Positions 1 through 9,096 are shown, numbered from the stretch's first letter. The stretch is 64,000 nt of DNA from Acetobacteraceae bacterium (GCA_947455205.1 CANGNF010000001.1:1-64000), one strand, 5' to 3'. Numbers and translations: made by a program. Notes: a model not told the origin generated them from the sequence alone.

Positions 1-13
1 CTAGGCGTGCCGC

Positions 14-1660
14 ATGACCGTACCGACCGCCCCCGCCGCCGTGCCTTCGCTCTCCACCGCGGAAGCCCTCGTCGAGACCCTGCTGCTGAACGGCATCGAC
101 CAGGTCTTCGCCCTGCCGGGGCTGCACAACGACCCGCTGTTCGACGCCTTCCACGCCGCGCAGGACCGGCTGCGGGTCATCCACCCGCGGCACGAACAGA
201 CCGCCGCCTACATGGCCCTGGGCGCCGCGCTGGCCACCGGCAAGCCCTGGCCCTTCGCGGTCGTGCCGGGGCCGGGCTTCCTCAACACCACGGCGGCGCT
301 GCTGACCGCCTACAGCATGAACGCGCCCGTGCTGGGCCTGCTCGGGCAGATCCCACAGGCCGATATCGACCGCGGCCACGGCCACCTGCACGAGATCCAC
401 GACCAGCTCGGCATGGCCGCGCATGTCGCCCGCTTCACCGCGCGCATCACTGGCCCGCACGAGGCAGCGGCGCTGACCACCGCGGCCCTGGCCGATGCCA
501 TCAGCGGCCGGCCGCGCCCGGCGGTGCTGGAATGCGCCATGGATGTCTGGCCCCGGCGCGCCCCGGCCGCGCCCTGCGCCCCGGCGGAGCGCACCACCCC
601 GGCGCTGGACGAAGCCGCGCTGGACCAGGCCGCCGCGCTGCTGGCCGGGGCGAAGCGCCCGCTGATCGTGCTGGGCGGTGGCGCCATCGGTGCCGGCCAA
701 GCCATTGCCGCCATCGCCGAGCACCTGCAGGCGCCGGTGGCCAGCTACCGGCGGGGCAGGGGGGTGGTGCCGACGACGCATCCGCTGGCGGTGCCGGTCA
801 GCGTCGGCCACCGGCTGTGGCAGGACGCCGACGTGGTGCTGGCCATCGGCACCCGGCTGTTCATGCAGCAGGGCGGCTGGGGCGTGGATGACGACCTGCA
901 GGTGGTCCGCATCGACATCGACGCGCTGGAGCCGGACCGCTTCCGCCGCGCCACCGTGCCGGTGGTGGCGGATGCGGTAGCGGCCGCGCCGGCGCTGCTG
1001 GAACGCCTGCTGGCCACCCCCGCCCATGCCAGCCGCGCCGCTGAAGTGGCCGGCCACATGGCGTGGATGAACGCGGAACTGGCCCAGCTGGAGCCGCAGA
1101 TGGGCTTCCTCGGCGCCATCCGCGCGGCGCTGCCGGAGGACGGCATCTTCGTCGACGAGGTCACCCAGGTCGGCTTCGTCAGCCGGCTCGGCCTGCCGGT
1201 GACGCGGGAGCGGACCTTCCTCTCCCCGGGCTACCAGGACAACCTGGGCTGGGGCTACGGCACCGCGCTGGGCGCCGCCGCGGTGCGGCCGGACGTGCCG
1301 GTGCTGAGCATCGCCGGCGATGGCGGCTTCCTGTACCAGATCGGCGAGTTGGCGACGGCGGTGCAGCACAGGCTGCCCGTGGTGGTCGTGGTGTTCGACA
1401 ATGGCGCCTTCTTCAACGTCAAGCGCATCCAGACCCTGGCCTATGGCAACCGGCAGATCGCCTGCGACCTGCACAACCCGGACTTCGCCAAACTGGCGGA
1501 AACCTTCGGGATGGCCAGCTTCCGCGCCACCGACGCCGCCGGGCTGGAGCGCGCGGTGGGCGACGCCATCGCCCTGAAGGCGCCGGCCTTGGTGCATGTG
1601 CCCTGCGGCGCCATGCCCAGCCCCTGGCACCTGCTGCAGATGCCGAAGCTGCGCGGTTGA
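14..1660 (+). CDS. Thiamine-diphosphate-dependent enzyme, acetolactate synthase large-subunit-like
   Basis: A 548-residue cytoplasmic enzyme of the acetolactate synthase/benzoylformate decarboxylase superfamily, which makes or breaks C-C bonds next to a carbonyl. The N-terminal PYR domain holds the cofactor-activating glutamate in RHEQ (E61). The C-terminal PP domain has GDGG followed about 27 residues later by DNGAF, the Mg/diphosphate-binding signature. The start is the first ATG, 13 bases into the window, so its promoter lies outside. It resembles the product of 17104-18732 along its length. No ilvN-type regulatory subunit lies nearby, and two copies sit beside Bug transport genes, so a catabolic 2-oxoacid decarboxylase or lyase is more likely than branched-chain biosynthesis. 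The substrate cannot be read from the sequence. Confidence 0.85.
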   Translation: MTVPTAPAAVPSLSTAEALVETLLLNGIDQVFALPGLHNDPLFDAFHAAQDRLRVIHPRHEQTAAYMALGAALATGKPWPFAVVPGPGFLNTTAALLTAYSMNAPVLGLLGQIPQADIDRGHGHLHEIHDQLGMAAHVARFTARITGPHEAAALTTAALADAISGRPRPAVLECAMDVWPRRAPAAPCAPAERTTPALDEAALDQAAALLAGAKRPLIVLGGGAIGAGQAIAAIAEHLQAPVASYRRGRGVVPTTHPLAVPVSVGHRLWQDADVVLAIGTRLFMQQGGWGVDDDLQVVRIDIDALEPDRFRRATVPVVADAVAAAPALLERLLATPAHASRAAEVAGHMAWMNAELAQLEPQMGFLGAIRAALPEDGIFVDEVTQVGFVSRLGLPVTRERTFLSPGYQDNLGWGYGTALGAAAVRPDVPVLSIAGDGGFLYQIGELATAVQHRLPVVVVVFDNGAFFNVKRIQTLAYGNRQIACDLHNPDFAKLAETFGMASFRATDAAGLERAVGDAIALKAPALVHVPCGAMPSPWHLLQMPKLRG

Positions 1661-1734
1661 AGAGCGACAACGGGAGTTCCCGGGGCCATCCCTAACGGAG
1701 TGGCAAGGACAGCTGCTAGGTAGTTTTCCTGAGG

Positions 1735-1800
1735 TTGCATTAAGTTGATTAAACTTGCGCCAGGGTTGTGAAGGATTACGATTAACCCATCGTAAAAAAG
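1735..1800 (+). promoter_or_regulatory. AT-rich putative promoter/operator ahead of the family 8 glycosidase
   Basis: This is one of the few AT-rich patches in the window, inside a 149-bp gap. It contains the inverted repeat AAGTT-gatta-AACTT (about 1743-1757) and a small dyad ACGAT-taaccc-ATCGT followed by six A. No clean sigma70 -35/-10 pair can be assigned. The position, ending just before the GTG start at 1810, suggests the transcription start region of the glycosidase. Confidence 0.3.
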
Positions 1801-1809
1801 GCGCAGCAC

Positions 1810-2955
1810 GTGCCACACAACCATGCCGGCATCGTCAGCGACCCATCATTGCCAGCCAGGGTCGCCTCCTCCTCCGCCACCCCGCTGCGGCGAAGCGTTC
1901 TTGGTGCCGGCCTGGCCCTGCTGGCACCATGGTCCACCCAGGCCGAGACCCCGCAGCGCGGCTGGACGGATTTCCGCCGCCGCTTCCTGACCCAGGACGG
2001 CCGGGTGGTGGATACCGGCAACCAGGGCGTCTCGCACTCCGAGGGCCAGGGCTACGGCATGATGCTGGCCGCCGCCTTCGACACCCAGACCACGTTCCAA
2101 ACCATGATGGAATGGACCGAACGCTCCCTTGGCCGGCGGGAGGACCGCCTGCTGGCCTGGCGCTGGCGGCCGGACGCGCCCAACCAGGACCGCAGCGACC
2201 GCAACAACGCCGCCGATGGCGACCTGCTGGTGGCCTGGGGCCTGTGCCGCGCCGCGGTGCGCTGGCACAACCGGGACTACCTGGCGCGGGCCAAGGCCAT
2301 GGCCACCGACTTCCTGCGCTACAACACCGTCGAGGTCGGCGGCCACCTGCTGATGCGGCCCGGCACCACCGGCTTCGACCATGGCGAGCACCTGGTGGTG
2401 AACCCGTCCTACGCCGTCTTCCCGGCGATGCGGGAACTGGATGCGCTGCAACCGGACCCGCGCTGGCGCCGGCTGGAGGCGGGGATGCTGGACCTGCTGG
2501 GCCATGCCCAGTTCGGCCGGCGCCAGTTGACCGCCGACTGGGTGGAGGTGCCGCGCGCCGGCGGGCGCTACCGCATCGCCAGTGAATGGCCGGCGCGCTT
2601 TTCGTGGGATGCGGTGCGGATTCCGCTCTACATGGCCTGGGCCGGGCTGGCCAGCGACCCGGCGCTGGACCCGCTGATGGCGGTGTGGTTCGACCCCGCG
2701 CGCGGCGCCGCGCCGCCGGCCTGGTGGGACCTGCGCGGCGAGAGCCCGGCGCCCTACGAGGCCACGCCCGGCATCGTCGCCATCGCCCGGCTGCTGCTTT
2801 CCGCCCGGCTGGGGCGGGAACAGGGCCATGCGCTGGTGCTGCCTTCGGTCGCCGAGGCGGCGGACTACTACAATGCCGCGCTGATCATGCTGTGCCGCCT
2901 GGCGGCGAATGAGGGCAGCATGAACATCGCCCTGGTCGAGGCCGCCTCGACATGA
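1810..2955 (+). CDS. Glycosyl hydrolase family 8 (endoglucanase-like), exported
   Basis: A 381-residue protein matching family 8 glycosidases, which cleave beta-1,4 links in cellulose or similar polymers by inversion. The family signature is visible: SEGQGYGMM around residues 77-85 carries the general-acid Glu, and NAADGD carries the Asp. The start is GTG, because the nearby ATG at 1823 is out of frame. A hydrophobic stretch after an arginine pair (residues about 28-46) looks like a signal sequence, implying export. BcsZ proteins of cellulose operons belong here, but no bcs genes are present, so this may be a stand-alone hydrolase acting on the cell's own or foreign exopolysaccharide. Its stop overlaps the next start as ATGA. 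Confidence 0.85.
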   Translation: MPHNHAGIVSDPSLPARVASSSATPLRRSVLGAGLALLAPWSTQAETPQRGWTDFRRRFLTQDGRVVDTGNQGVSHSEGQGYGMMLAAAFDTQTTFQTMMEWTERSLGRREDRLLAWRWRPDAPNQDRSDRNNAADGDLLVAWGLCRAAVRWHNRDYLARAKAMATDFLRYNTVEVGGHLLMRPGTTGFDHGEHLVVNPSYAVFPAMRELDALQPDPRWRRLEAGMLDLLGHAQFGRRQLTADWVEVPRAGGRYRIASEWPARFSWDAVRIPLYMAWAGLASDPALDPLMAVWFDPARGAAPPAWWDLRGESPAPYEATPGIVAIARLLLSARLGREQGHALVLPSVAEAADYYNAALIMLCRLAANEGSMNIALVEAAST

Positions 2956-3251
2956 GCGCGCCCAGCGCTTCGGACCGCCGCCTGGACGCCTTTGCCGAGG
3001 ATATCCGCCACGGCGGCGAAGGCAGCCTGTTCCACCGGCCGGCGCGCGGCCCGTGGCGCCGCCTGGCCGCGCTGCAATGGAGCTGGCTGGCCTTCCCCCT
3101 GGCCTGGTGGCTGCTGCGCCACGGCCTGCTGCGCATCGCCATCGCGCTCGGCTTCGTCGCCGCGCCGGCGCTGGCGCTGCTGCTGATCCTGGCCGATGCC
3201 TGGGCGGTGTGGCGCGCGCGGCGACGCCTCCGGCAGCTCAGTCCAGGCTGA
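2952..3251 (+). CDS. Small membrane protein of unknown function
   Basis: A 99-residue protein with a hydrophilic N-terminus and a hydrophobic middle (residues about 41-81) that could form two membrane passes separated by an arginine-histidine turn, then an arginine-rich tail. It is translationally coupled to the family 8 glycosidase through an ATGA overlap, so the two are probably made together. I recognise no family. The 3' end overlaps the convergent Bug gene by 14 bases, so neither gene has its own intergenic terminator there. Confidence 0.55.
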   Translation: MSAPSASDRRLDAFAEDIRHGGEGSLFHRPARGPWRRLAALQWSWLAFPLAWWLLRHGLLRIAIALGFVAAPALALLLILADAWAVWRARRRLRQLSPG

Positions 3252-4203
3252 TCCCGCGCTCGCGCACCACCTTCTCCCACAGCACCACGTCGTCGCGCAT
3301 GGCCTGGTCCAGCGCCTGCGGTCCCTGCGCGATGAAGCGGGTGGCCAGCGGCTTGAAGCGCTCGGTCACCCAGGGGTCGCCGGCCAGCCCGACCATGGCG
3401 CGGGAGATGGCCGCCACCGCCTCCGGCGCCATGCCGGGAGGCCCCCACAGCCCGTGGAAGGCATAGGCGATGATGTTGGGGTAGAACTGCTTCATCAGCG
3501 GCACGCCGGGCAGTTCCGGCTCGGGCTCCCGGCCCAGCACGGCCAGCGCCTTCACCCGCGCATCCGGCCCGCGGGTCAGGGTTATCGCCAGTGCGGTCGG
3601 CTCCACCGCCATCTGGATCTGCCCCGCGATCAGCTCGTTCCGCGGCGTCACGCGGTGCGGCACGTGCAGCATCTCTATCCCGGCGTCGCGCATCAGCAGT
3701 TCGCCGCACAGATGCGCGAAGCTGCCGGGGCCGCTGGTACCCCAGGCGAGACCGCCGGGCCGCTGCTTCGCCAGCGCCACGAATTCCGGCACGGTGGAGA
3801 CGCCGAGCGAGGCCGGCACCAGCATGACGAAGGGCGTGTCGGAGACCAGGGAGATACGGGTGAAGCGATCCGGCTCATACGGCAGGCGGCGGAACAGCAG
3901 CTTGTTCAGCGTCATCAGCTGGTTGTAGCCGAACAGCACGGTGTAGCCGTCCGGCGGGGCGTTGAAGACCGTCTCGGTGCCGATGATGCCCGAGGCGCCG
4001 GGCCGGTTCTCCACCACCACGGGCTGGCCCAGCACCTCGCCCAGGCGCTGCGCCAGTATGCGGCACAATATGTCCGGGTTGCCGCCGGGGCTGCCCGGCG
4101 TCATCAGCCGCACCGGCTTGTCCGGCCAGCCGGCGGCGCGGGCGCGGCCGGCCAGGAAGGGCAGCATCAGTCCACCGGCAAGGCTGCGGCGACGCATGGG
4201 CAT
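3238..4203 (-). CDS. Bug/TctC-family periplasmic solute-binding protein
   Basis: A 321-residue member of the Bug (TctC) family, periplasmic receptors that in tripartite tricarboxylate transporters hand organic acids to TctA/TctB. Visible hallmarks are an arginine-rich signal peptide (MPMRRR then LAGGLMLPFLAG), WPDKPVRL at the mature N-terminus, VVENRPGASG, and PDGYT. The usual VPYRG ligand-loop motif reads VPHRV here, a departure from the other copies. The start was placed at 4203 because the frame extending further upstream runs into the VOC gene and codes an unlikely N-terminus. It is the last gene of a probable aminotransferase-VOC-Bug operon. No TctA or TctB gene is in the window. Confidence 0.85.
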   Translation of the reverse strand: MPMRRRSLAGGLMLPFLAGRARAAGWPDKPVRLMTPGSPGGNPDILCRILAQRLGEVLGQPVVVENRPGASGIIGTETVFNAPPDGYTVLFGYNQLMTLNKLLFRRLPYEPDRFTRISLVSDTPFVMLVPASLGVSTVPEFVALAKQRPGGLAWGTSGPGSFAHLCGELLMRDAGIEMLHVPHRVTPRNELIAGQIQMAVEPTALAITLTRGPDARVKALAVLGREPEPELPGVPLMKQFYPNIIAYAFHGLWGPPGMAPEAVAAISRAMVGLAGDPWVTERFKPLATRFIAQGPQALDQAMRDDVVLWEKVVRERGISLD

Positions 4204-4255
4204 TCTCCCGAAGGCCGCCTCTGCGGACGGCTGCGGGCAGGCTAGCGGCAGCGCC

Positions 4256-4810
4256 TCAGCGGCGCAAAGAGGTATCCTGCCCCAGCGGCGGGTTGGCGAT
4301 CGCGTCCTCCAGCGTGCTGGCGGGGCGCCATTGCTCGGCCGGGCGCAGGCGGTCGTCGTAGCCCACCTGGTCCAGGCCCCAGTAGAGTTCCAGGTGGTGG
4401 CCATCCGGGTCCAGGAACTCCAGCGCCACCTGGCAGCCGGCGCGGCGCCGGCCCTCGAACACGATCTTCACGCCGTGCTTCCGCAGGTGGTCGCGCGCGT
4501 CGATCACCTCCTGCAGGGTGCCAAGCTCGAACGCCGTATGGTGCATGCCGCGGCGCATGCCGGGCTTCTGGCCTTCCCCCACCAGCGCCACCGAATGATG
4601 GTCGGGGCCGAAGCGCAGAAACACCATGCCGCCGGCCATCATGCTCTCGTCGAACACGTCCGAGAGCTTGAAGCCCAATACCTCAGTGTACCAGCGCACC
4701 GAGGCCGCGAGGTCGCTGACGTAGAGCACGGTGTGGCCGATCTTGCGGACCTGGAAGGGGATGCCCTGCGGCGGGTGCATCGCCTCAATCATCGCCTTGT
4801 CGACTGACAT
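4256..4810 (-). CDS. VOC (glyoxalase/extradiol dioxygenase fold) family protein
   Basis: A 184-residue vicinal-oxygen-chelate protein. It shows the VOC pattern: IGHTVLYVSDL near the start with a metal-ligand His, a second His in MHHTAFEL, and a terminal Glu in HHLELYWG, consistent with one His/His/Glu metal site. Such proteins act as glyoxalases, extradiol ring-cleavage dioxygenases or epimerases. The length suits a single-site dioxygenase or lyase-type enzyme, but the substrate is unknown. The start at 4810 is favoured over one 13 codons upstream by a strong Shine-Dalgarno GGGGAGGAG. It lies 52 bp upstream of a Bug gene and downstream of the aminotransferase on the same strand. Confidence 0.75.
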   Translation of the reverse strand: MSVDKAMIEAMHPPQGIPFQVRKIGHTVLYVSDLAASVRWYTEVLGFKLSDVFDESMMAGGMVFLRFGPDHHSVALVGEGQKPGMRRGMHHTAFELGTLQEVIDARDHLRKHGVKIVFEGRRRAGCQVALEFLDPDGHHLELYWGLDQVGYDDRLRPAEQWRPASTLEDAIANPPLGQDTSLRR

Positions 4811-4930
4811 GTTGTTCTCCTCCCCCTGCGCCGCGCTGTGCCTTGCCAAACCGCATTCCGTGCTGCGGCCAGTCCGTCCGTCCCACGCTGCGCGGCAGGT
4901 CCAGCCAGGCTGGCGCTCCCGGCCGGCCTA

Positions 4931-6316
4931 TCAGTGCCGCAGTTCGCCCTCGTTCTTCAGCATCCGCAATGCCTGGCGCCAGCTTTCCGTCGCCTCGCCG
5001 ATCTCCTCCGGCCCATGCGCCGCGGAAAGGATGGCGCCCCGCGCGCCCTTGGGGTCGATGCCCGCCACCAGCAGCGCCAGGTACAGCTTCTTCATCAACC
5101 CCGCGCGCGGCTCGCCGGCCATCAGCACCTCCTGCTGGCCCTCCGGCGACCAACTCATCGGGTCCACCGCCAGCCCCTGCGGGTTGGTGAAGAAGTGGAT
5201 CACGCTGTGCTCGCCATACACCGCCCAGGGCACGCCTTCCTCGGCCAGCACCTGGTTGAAGCTGGCCTTCATCGCCTGCGCCGCCGCCGTGGCCTTGGCA
5301 CACAGCCCGCCATCGCGGATCAGCTTCAGCGTCTCAATGCCCGCCGCGGCCGAGACCGGGTTGGCGTTGTAAGTGCCCTGGTGCTTGATCTTCTCGCGCT
5401 TCTTCTGGGCCGAGACCTCGAAGTCCAGCCAGTCGATGATGTCCCGCCGTCCCGCGACGGCGCCGCCCGGCAACCCGCCGGCCAGGATTTTTGCGAGTGT
5501 GCACAGGTCCGGCGTCACCTTGGCTTCACCCTGCGCCCCGCCGGGGGAGACGCGGAAGCCGGTGACGACCTCGTCGAAGATCAGCACCACGCCATGCGCG
5601 GTGCAGGCCGCCCGCAACGCGGCCAGGAAGCCCGGCGCGGTCGGGATCATGCCGGTGGAAGCGCCGGTCGGCTCCAGGATCAATGCGGCGATGTCGTCAT
5701 CGCCCTCGAAGCAGCGCTTCACCGCCGCGATGTCGTTCGGCGGCAGCAGCACCACCTCGGCCGCCAGCTCCGGCAGCACGCCGGGGGAGGGCGTGCCATC
5801 GAAGTGGTTGTCCACGCCGAAGGCCATGTGGTCGTGCCAGCCATGGAAGTGCCGCAGGAAGCGCACCACCTTGCGCCGCCCGGTAAACGCCCGCGCCAGG
5901 CGCAGCGCCATGTGCGTCGCCTCGGTGCCGCTGCTGGTGAAGCGCACCCGCTCCGCGCACGGCACCAGCGCCTGCACCAGCCCGGCCCACTCCACCTCCA
6001 GCGCGTGGCAGCTGCCGAACTGCGTGCCCTGCATCAGCTGCGCCTGGGCGGCGGCCATCACCGTCGGCGGGCAATGGCCCATCAGGTGGCTGCCATGGCC
6101 GCCGTAGAAATCCACCATCATGTTGCCGTCCACGTCCCACTTGCGGGCGCCGGCGGCGCGGGCGGTGTAGATCGGGTAGGGGTCGGTGTGGCGGCTGTCA
6201 TGCGCGATCCCGCTGGGCAGCACCTCGCTGGCCCTCGCGTGCAGCGCGGCGGAACCCGGCGTCTTCGCGACATAGGCGGCGACGATGGGGGAGTTGGTCG
6301 GGCTCAACACCGGCAT
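4931..6316 (-). CDS. Class III pyridoxal-phosphate aminotransferase, glutamate-1-semialdehyde aminomutase-like
   Basis: A 461-residue class III (fold type I) PLP enzyme. SSGTEA binds the cofactor phosphate, FDEVVTGFR carries the Asp that contacts the pyridine nitrogen, and the Schiff-base lysine is in LAKILAGG. The pattern is closest to glutamate-1-semialdehyde 2,1-aminomutases, but many catabolic homologues exist and the VOC and Bug neighbours argue for catabolism rather than tetrapyrrole synthesis. The start at 6316 gives a normal family length; the open frame continues upstream without plausible protein. It is probably the first gene of a minus-strand operon with the VOC protein (120-bp gap) and the Bug protein. 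Confidence 0.8.
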   Translation of the reverse strand: MPVLSPTNSPIVAAYVAKTPGSAALHARASEVLPSGIAHDSRHTDPYPIYTARAAGARKWDVDGNMMVDFYGGHGSHLMGHCPPTVMAAAQAQLMQGTQFGSCHALEVEWAGLVQALVPCAERVRFTSSGTEATHMALRLARAFTGRRKVVRFLRHFHGWHDHMAFGVDNHFDGTPSPGVLPELAAEVVLLPPNDIAAVKRCFEGDDDIAALILEPTGASTGMIPTAPGFLAALRAACTAHGVVLIFDEVVTGFRVSPGGAQGEAKVTPDLCTLAKILAGGLPGGAVAGRRDIIDWLDFEVSAQKKREKIKHQGTYNANPVSAAAGIETLKLIRDGGLCAKATAAAQAMKASFNQVLAEEGVPWAVYGEHSVIHFFTNPQGLAVDPMSWSPEGQQEVLMAGEPRAGLMKKLYLALLVAGIDPKGARGAILSAAHGPEEIGEATESWRQALRMLKNEGELRH

Positions 6317-6364
6317 GCGGAAACCTTTGCGTTGTCCCGGCAAGCCTAGCGCCTGATTGCCGCG

Positions 6365-6395
6365 GGTGAAATCACCGGCGGCGCAAATCCGCCGC
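6365..6395. repeat. Dispersed two-hairpin repeat, copy 1
   Basis: Lies in the divergent gap between the aminotransferase and a small secreted protein. It contains GGTG-aaat-CACC followed directly by GGCGG-cgcaaat-CCGCC. Thirteen bases (ATCACCGGCGGCG) and the rest of the layout recur at 19815-19845, in an unrelated convergent gap, so this looks like a dispersed palindromic intergenic repeat. Confidence 0.5.
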
Positions 6396-6478
6396 TCAAC
6401 CGAAACGCGCCTGCGCCACCCCCCGGGCGAACCCGCGCCGGGCGCGGGCGTTGGTGCCGCAACAGGGGAGACCGCCAT

Positions 6479-6802
6479 ATGCCCAGCACCTTCCGCCTTA
6501 CCCTCGCGGCCCTGCTGCTGGCCTGGTCCGGCGCCGCCTGGGCCCAGCGAATCCCCGCCCCGGTACCGGAACGCCCGCCCGTCGCCCCGCCCAGCACCGA
6601 GCCGAACACCCGCGTGCCCGAGCGTGTCGCCCCGCCGGATGCCCTGAGCGGCAGCGATGCCAGGCCGGGCGGCGTGCTGCGCCCCAACGTCAATCCGGAC
6701 CCCGGCATGACCGTGATGCCGCCCATGCCCGACCTCGGCACCACCCGCGTCATTCCGCCGCCCGGCACCCCCGGCGGCGACCCCAGCGTGCAGCCCCGGT
6801 AG
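6479..6802 (+). CDS. Small proline-rich exported protein of unknown function
   Basis: A 107-residue protein with a clear signal peptide (LTLAALLLAWSGAAWA, cleavage likely after AWA) and a mature part of about 84 residues dominated by proline, arginine and glycine, without cysteines or predicted secondary structure. It starts at an ATG preceded by GGGGAG with good spacing. Low-complexity, proline-rich exported proteins of this type are common and uncharacterised in the Acetobacteraceae, and I recognise no domain. It stands 32 bp upstream of a Bug gene and may share its transcript. Confidence 0.55.
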   Translation: MPSTFRLTLAALLLAWSGAAWAQRIPAPVPERPPVAPPSTEPNTRVPERVAPPDALSGSDARPGGVLRPNVNPDPGMTVMPPMPDLGTTRVIPPPGTPGGDPSVQPR

Positions 6803-6834
6803 ACGCCGGCGCGCGGGAGTGCTGCGTTGCGCGG

Positions 6835-7821
6835 ATGTTCCTGCCGCGCCGCACCCTGCCGCTCCTTGCACTTCCCGCCCTGGCCCGGGGAGTCTTCGCC
6901 CCCGCCCTGGCCCGGGCGGACGACTGGCCCAGCCGGCCGCTCCGCATGGTGGTGCCCTTCACCCCCGGCGGCAGCACGGACATCCTGGGCCGCGTCGTCG
7001 CCCAGCGCATCGGCGTCACGCTCGGCCAGCAGGTGGTGGTGGAGAACCGCCCGGGCGCCGGCGGCAGCGTCGGCACCGAGCTGATCGCCCGCGCCGCGCC
7101 GGATGGCTACACCATCGGCGTCGGCCATATCGGCACGCTGGCGGTGAACCCGACCCTCTACCCTCGCCTGGGCTATGACCCGGCCAAGGACCTCTCGGCC
7201 ATCAGCCTGATCGCCATGGTCGCCAACATATTGGCGGTCAGCCCGCGCAGCGTGCCCGCCACCACCATGCCCGAGTTCCTCGCCTTCGCCCGCGCCGCGC
7301 GCCAGCCGCTCAGCTTCGGCTCCGGTGGCAATGGCAGCGCCGCGCACCTGGCCATGGCGGCGCTCTCGGACGCCACGGGCATCGCCTTCAGCCACATCCC
7401 GTACCGCGGCACGGCGCCGATGGTGACCGACATGATCAGCGGCCAGGTGGACATGACCATGTCCGGCGGCCCCGCGCTGCTGCCCCCGGTCCGCGCCGGC
7501 CAGCTCCGCGCGCTCGGCGTCTCCACCCGCACCCGCATAGAAGCCGCACCGGACCTGCCCGCCATCGCCGAGACGTTGCCGGGCTTCGAGGCGGCGCAGT
7601 GGTATGGCGTGGTCGGCCCCGCCGGGCTGCCGGAGTCCGTCGTAGGCCGCCTCAACGCCGCCATCCGCGGTGCGCTGACGGCGCCGGAAGTGCTGGCCCG
7701 CCTGCGCGACGAGGGCGCCGATCCCGCCCCCGGCACGCCCGCCGCGTTCGCCGCCTTCATCCAGGTGGAGATGCAGCGCTGGGGCGGGCTGATCAGGCGC
7801 GCCGGGCTGAAGGCCGACTGA
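6835..7821 (+). CDS. Bug/TctC-family periplasmic solute-binding protein
   Basis: A 328-residue Bug receptor. The signal peptide is MFLPRR followed by a leucine/alanine-rich core; the mature protein starts near DDWPSRPLR. It carries VVVENRPGAGG, PDGYTI and HIPYRGTAP, all typical. The start at 6835 gives a proper signal peptide, whereas the open frame further upstream overlaps the secreted-protein gene. It leads a plus-strand run: amidohydrolase (78 bp downstream), FAS1-like dehydratase, CoA-transferase. It is therefore the probable receptor for the compound those enzymes process, perhaps an amide- or ring-containing acid, but this is inference from position only. Confidence 0.85.
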   Translation: MFLPRRTLPLLALPALARGVFAPALARADDWPSRPLRMVVPFTPGGSTDILGRVVAQRIGVTLGQQVVVENRPGAGGSVGTELIARAAPDGYTIGVGHIGTLAVNPTLYPRLGYDPAKDLSAISLIAMVANILAVSPRSVPATTMPEFLAFARAARQPLSFGSGGNGSAAHLAMAALSDATGIAFSHIPYRGTAPMVTDMISGQVDMTMSGGPALLPPVRAGQLRALGVSTRTRIEAAPDLPAIAETLPGFEAAQWYGVVGPAGLPESVVGRLNAAIRGALTAPEVLARLRDEGADPAPGTPAAFAAFIQVEMQRWGGLIRRAGLKAD

Positions 7822-7854
7822 CGCGGTGCGGTAGGGCCTCGCGCGCCCCGTCGT

Positions 7855-7873
7855 GCCGGGTGATGATCCCGGC
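7855..7873 (+). terminator. Small GC hairpin between Bug and amidohydrolase genes
   Basis: A 6-bp perfect stem, GCCGGG-tgatgat-CCCGGC, 34 bases after the Bug stop and 27 before the amidohydrolase ATG. There is no T-run, so it is more likely a weak attenuator or a 3'-end stabiliser than a full terminator. Confidence 0.3.
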
Positions 7874-7899
7874 CAGACCCGCCGCCCGAGGAGCTCGCC

Positions 7900-9096
7900 A
7901 TGACCGCCTGCGACACGCTGCTGACCAATGCCAGGCTGGCCGATGGCCGCACCGGCATGGCGCTGGCCCTGACCGCCGGGCGCATCGCCGCCATCCTGCC
8001 GCCCGGCGCCGCGCTGCCCCCGGCCGCCGCCACGCACGACCTGGCCGGCGACCTGGTCCTGCCGGCCCTGGCGGACGGCCACATGCACCTGGACAAGACG
8101 CTGTTCGGCCTGCCCTGGGTCAGCCACCAGGCCGAACCCTTCCGCATGAGCCGGATCGAGACCGACCAGCGCCTGCTGCCCAGCCTGCCGCTGAACACCG
8201 AGGCCCGCGCCGGCGAGCTGATCCGCCGCTGCGTCGCCCACGGCACCGGGCATATCCGCACCCATGTGGACATCACGCCCACCTTCGGCCTGAAGGCGCT
8301 GGAGGGCGTGCTGGCCGCCCGCGCCGCCCACGCCCACATGGCGACCGTGCAGACAGTGGCCTTCCCGCAGGCCGGCGTCATGCGCGCCCAGGGCATGGTG
8401 GCGCTGATGGAGGACGCGATCCGGGCAGGCGCCGACCTGGTCGGCGGCATCGACCCGGCCGAGGTGGACCGCGACCCCCGGGGACAGCTGGACGCGATCT
8501 TCGGCATCGCCGGGCGGCAGGGGGTCGGCATCGACATCCACCTGCATGAACCCGGCGAGCTCGGCCTGTTCAGCCTGCAGGAAATCTGCGCCCGCACCCG
8601 CGCCGAGGGCATGCAGGGCCAGGTCACCATCAGCCACGGCTTCTGCCTGGGCGGCCTGCCCGAGAGCAAGCAGCAGGCCGCCGCCGCCCTGATGGCCGAG
8701 GCCGGCGTGGCGCTCGTCTCCCACGGCGCCGGCGGCGCCACCCTACCGCCGCTGTTCCTGCTGGCGGAGGCCGGGGTGCGCGTGTTCTGCGGCAATGACG
8801 ACATTCGCGATACGTGGAGCCCCTACGGCACCGGCGACATGCTGGAACGCGCCAGCGTCATCGGCTGGCGGGTGGATGTGCGGCACGACCGGCTGCTGGA
8901 GCAGCTCTACGGGATGTGCGCCGGCAATGGCGCTGAGGCGCTGGGCGTGGCGGAACACGGCGTGGCCGCGGGCCTGCCGGCCACCTTCTACACCCTGCCG
9001 GCTGAGAACATCGCGGAAGCCATCGGCCAGCACCCGCCGCGCCACCTGGTGTTCCACGCCGGCCGCCTGGTGGCACAGGACGGCGCCACGGTTTGA
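7900..9096 (+). CDS. Amidohydrolase, cytosine deaminase-like
   Basis: A 398-residue metal-dependent hydrolase of the amidohydrolase superfamily, in the branch of cytosine deaminase and the triazine hydrolase AtzC. Metal ligands are visible in order: HMH at residues 61-63 (DGHMHLDKT), HLHE in the middle, SHGFCL, and a late Asp in CGNDDIRD. These proteins deaminate or de-amidate ring nitrogen compounds or cyclic amides. A good Shine-Dalgarno (GAGGAG) precedes the ATG. It lies between a Bug gene and two CoA-ester enzymes, suggesting that it removes nitrogen from an imported compound before CoA activation. The exact substrate cannot be told. Confidence 0.8.
   Translation: MTACDTLLTNARLADGRTGMALALTAGRIAAILPPGAALPPAAATHDLAGDLVLPALADGHMHLDKTLFGLPWVSHQAEPFRMSRIETDQRLLPSLPLNTEARAGELIRRCVAHGTGHIRTHVDITPTFGLKALEGVLAARAAHAHMATVQTVAFPQAGVMRAQGMVALMEDAIRAGADLVGGIDPAEVDRDPRGQLDAIFGIAGRQGVGIDIHLHEPGELGLFSLQEICARTRAEGMQGQVTISHGFCLGGLPESKQQAAAALMAEAGVALVSHGAGGATLPPLFLLAEAGVRVFCGNDDIRDTWSPYGTGDMLERASVIGWRVDVRHDRLLEQLYGMCAGNGAEALGVAEHGVAAGLPATFYTLPAENIAEAIGQHPPRHLVFHAGRLVAQDGATV

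Noticed and set aside
1763-1798. Terminator after the first thiamine-diphosphate enzyme (GGGTT...AACCC dyad)
   Set aside because: The arms are only five bases with a loop of 26, and an A-run rather than T-run follows. More likely part of the downstream promoter region.
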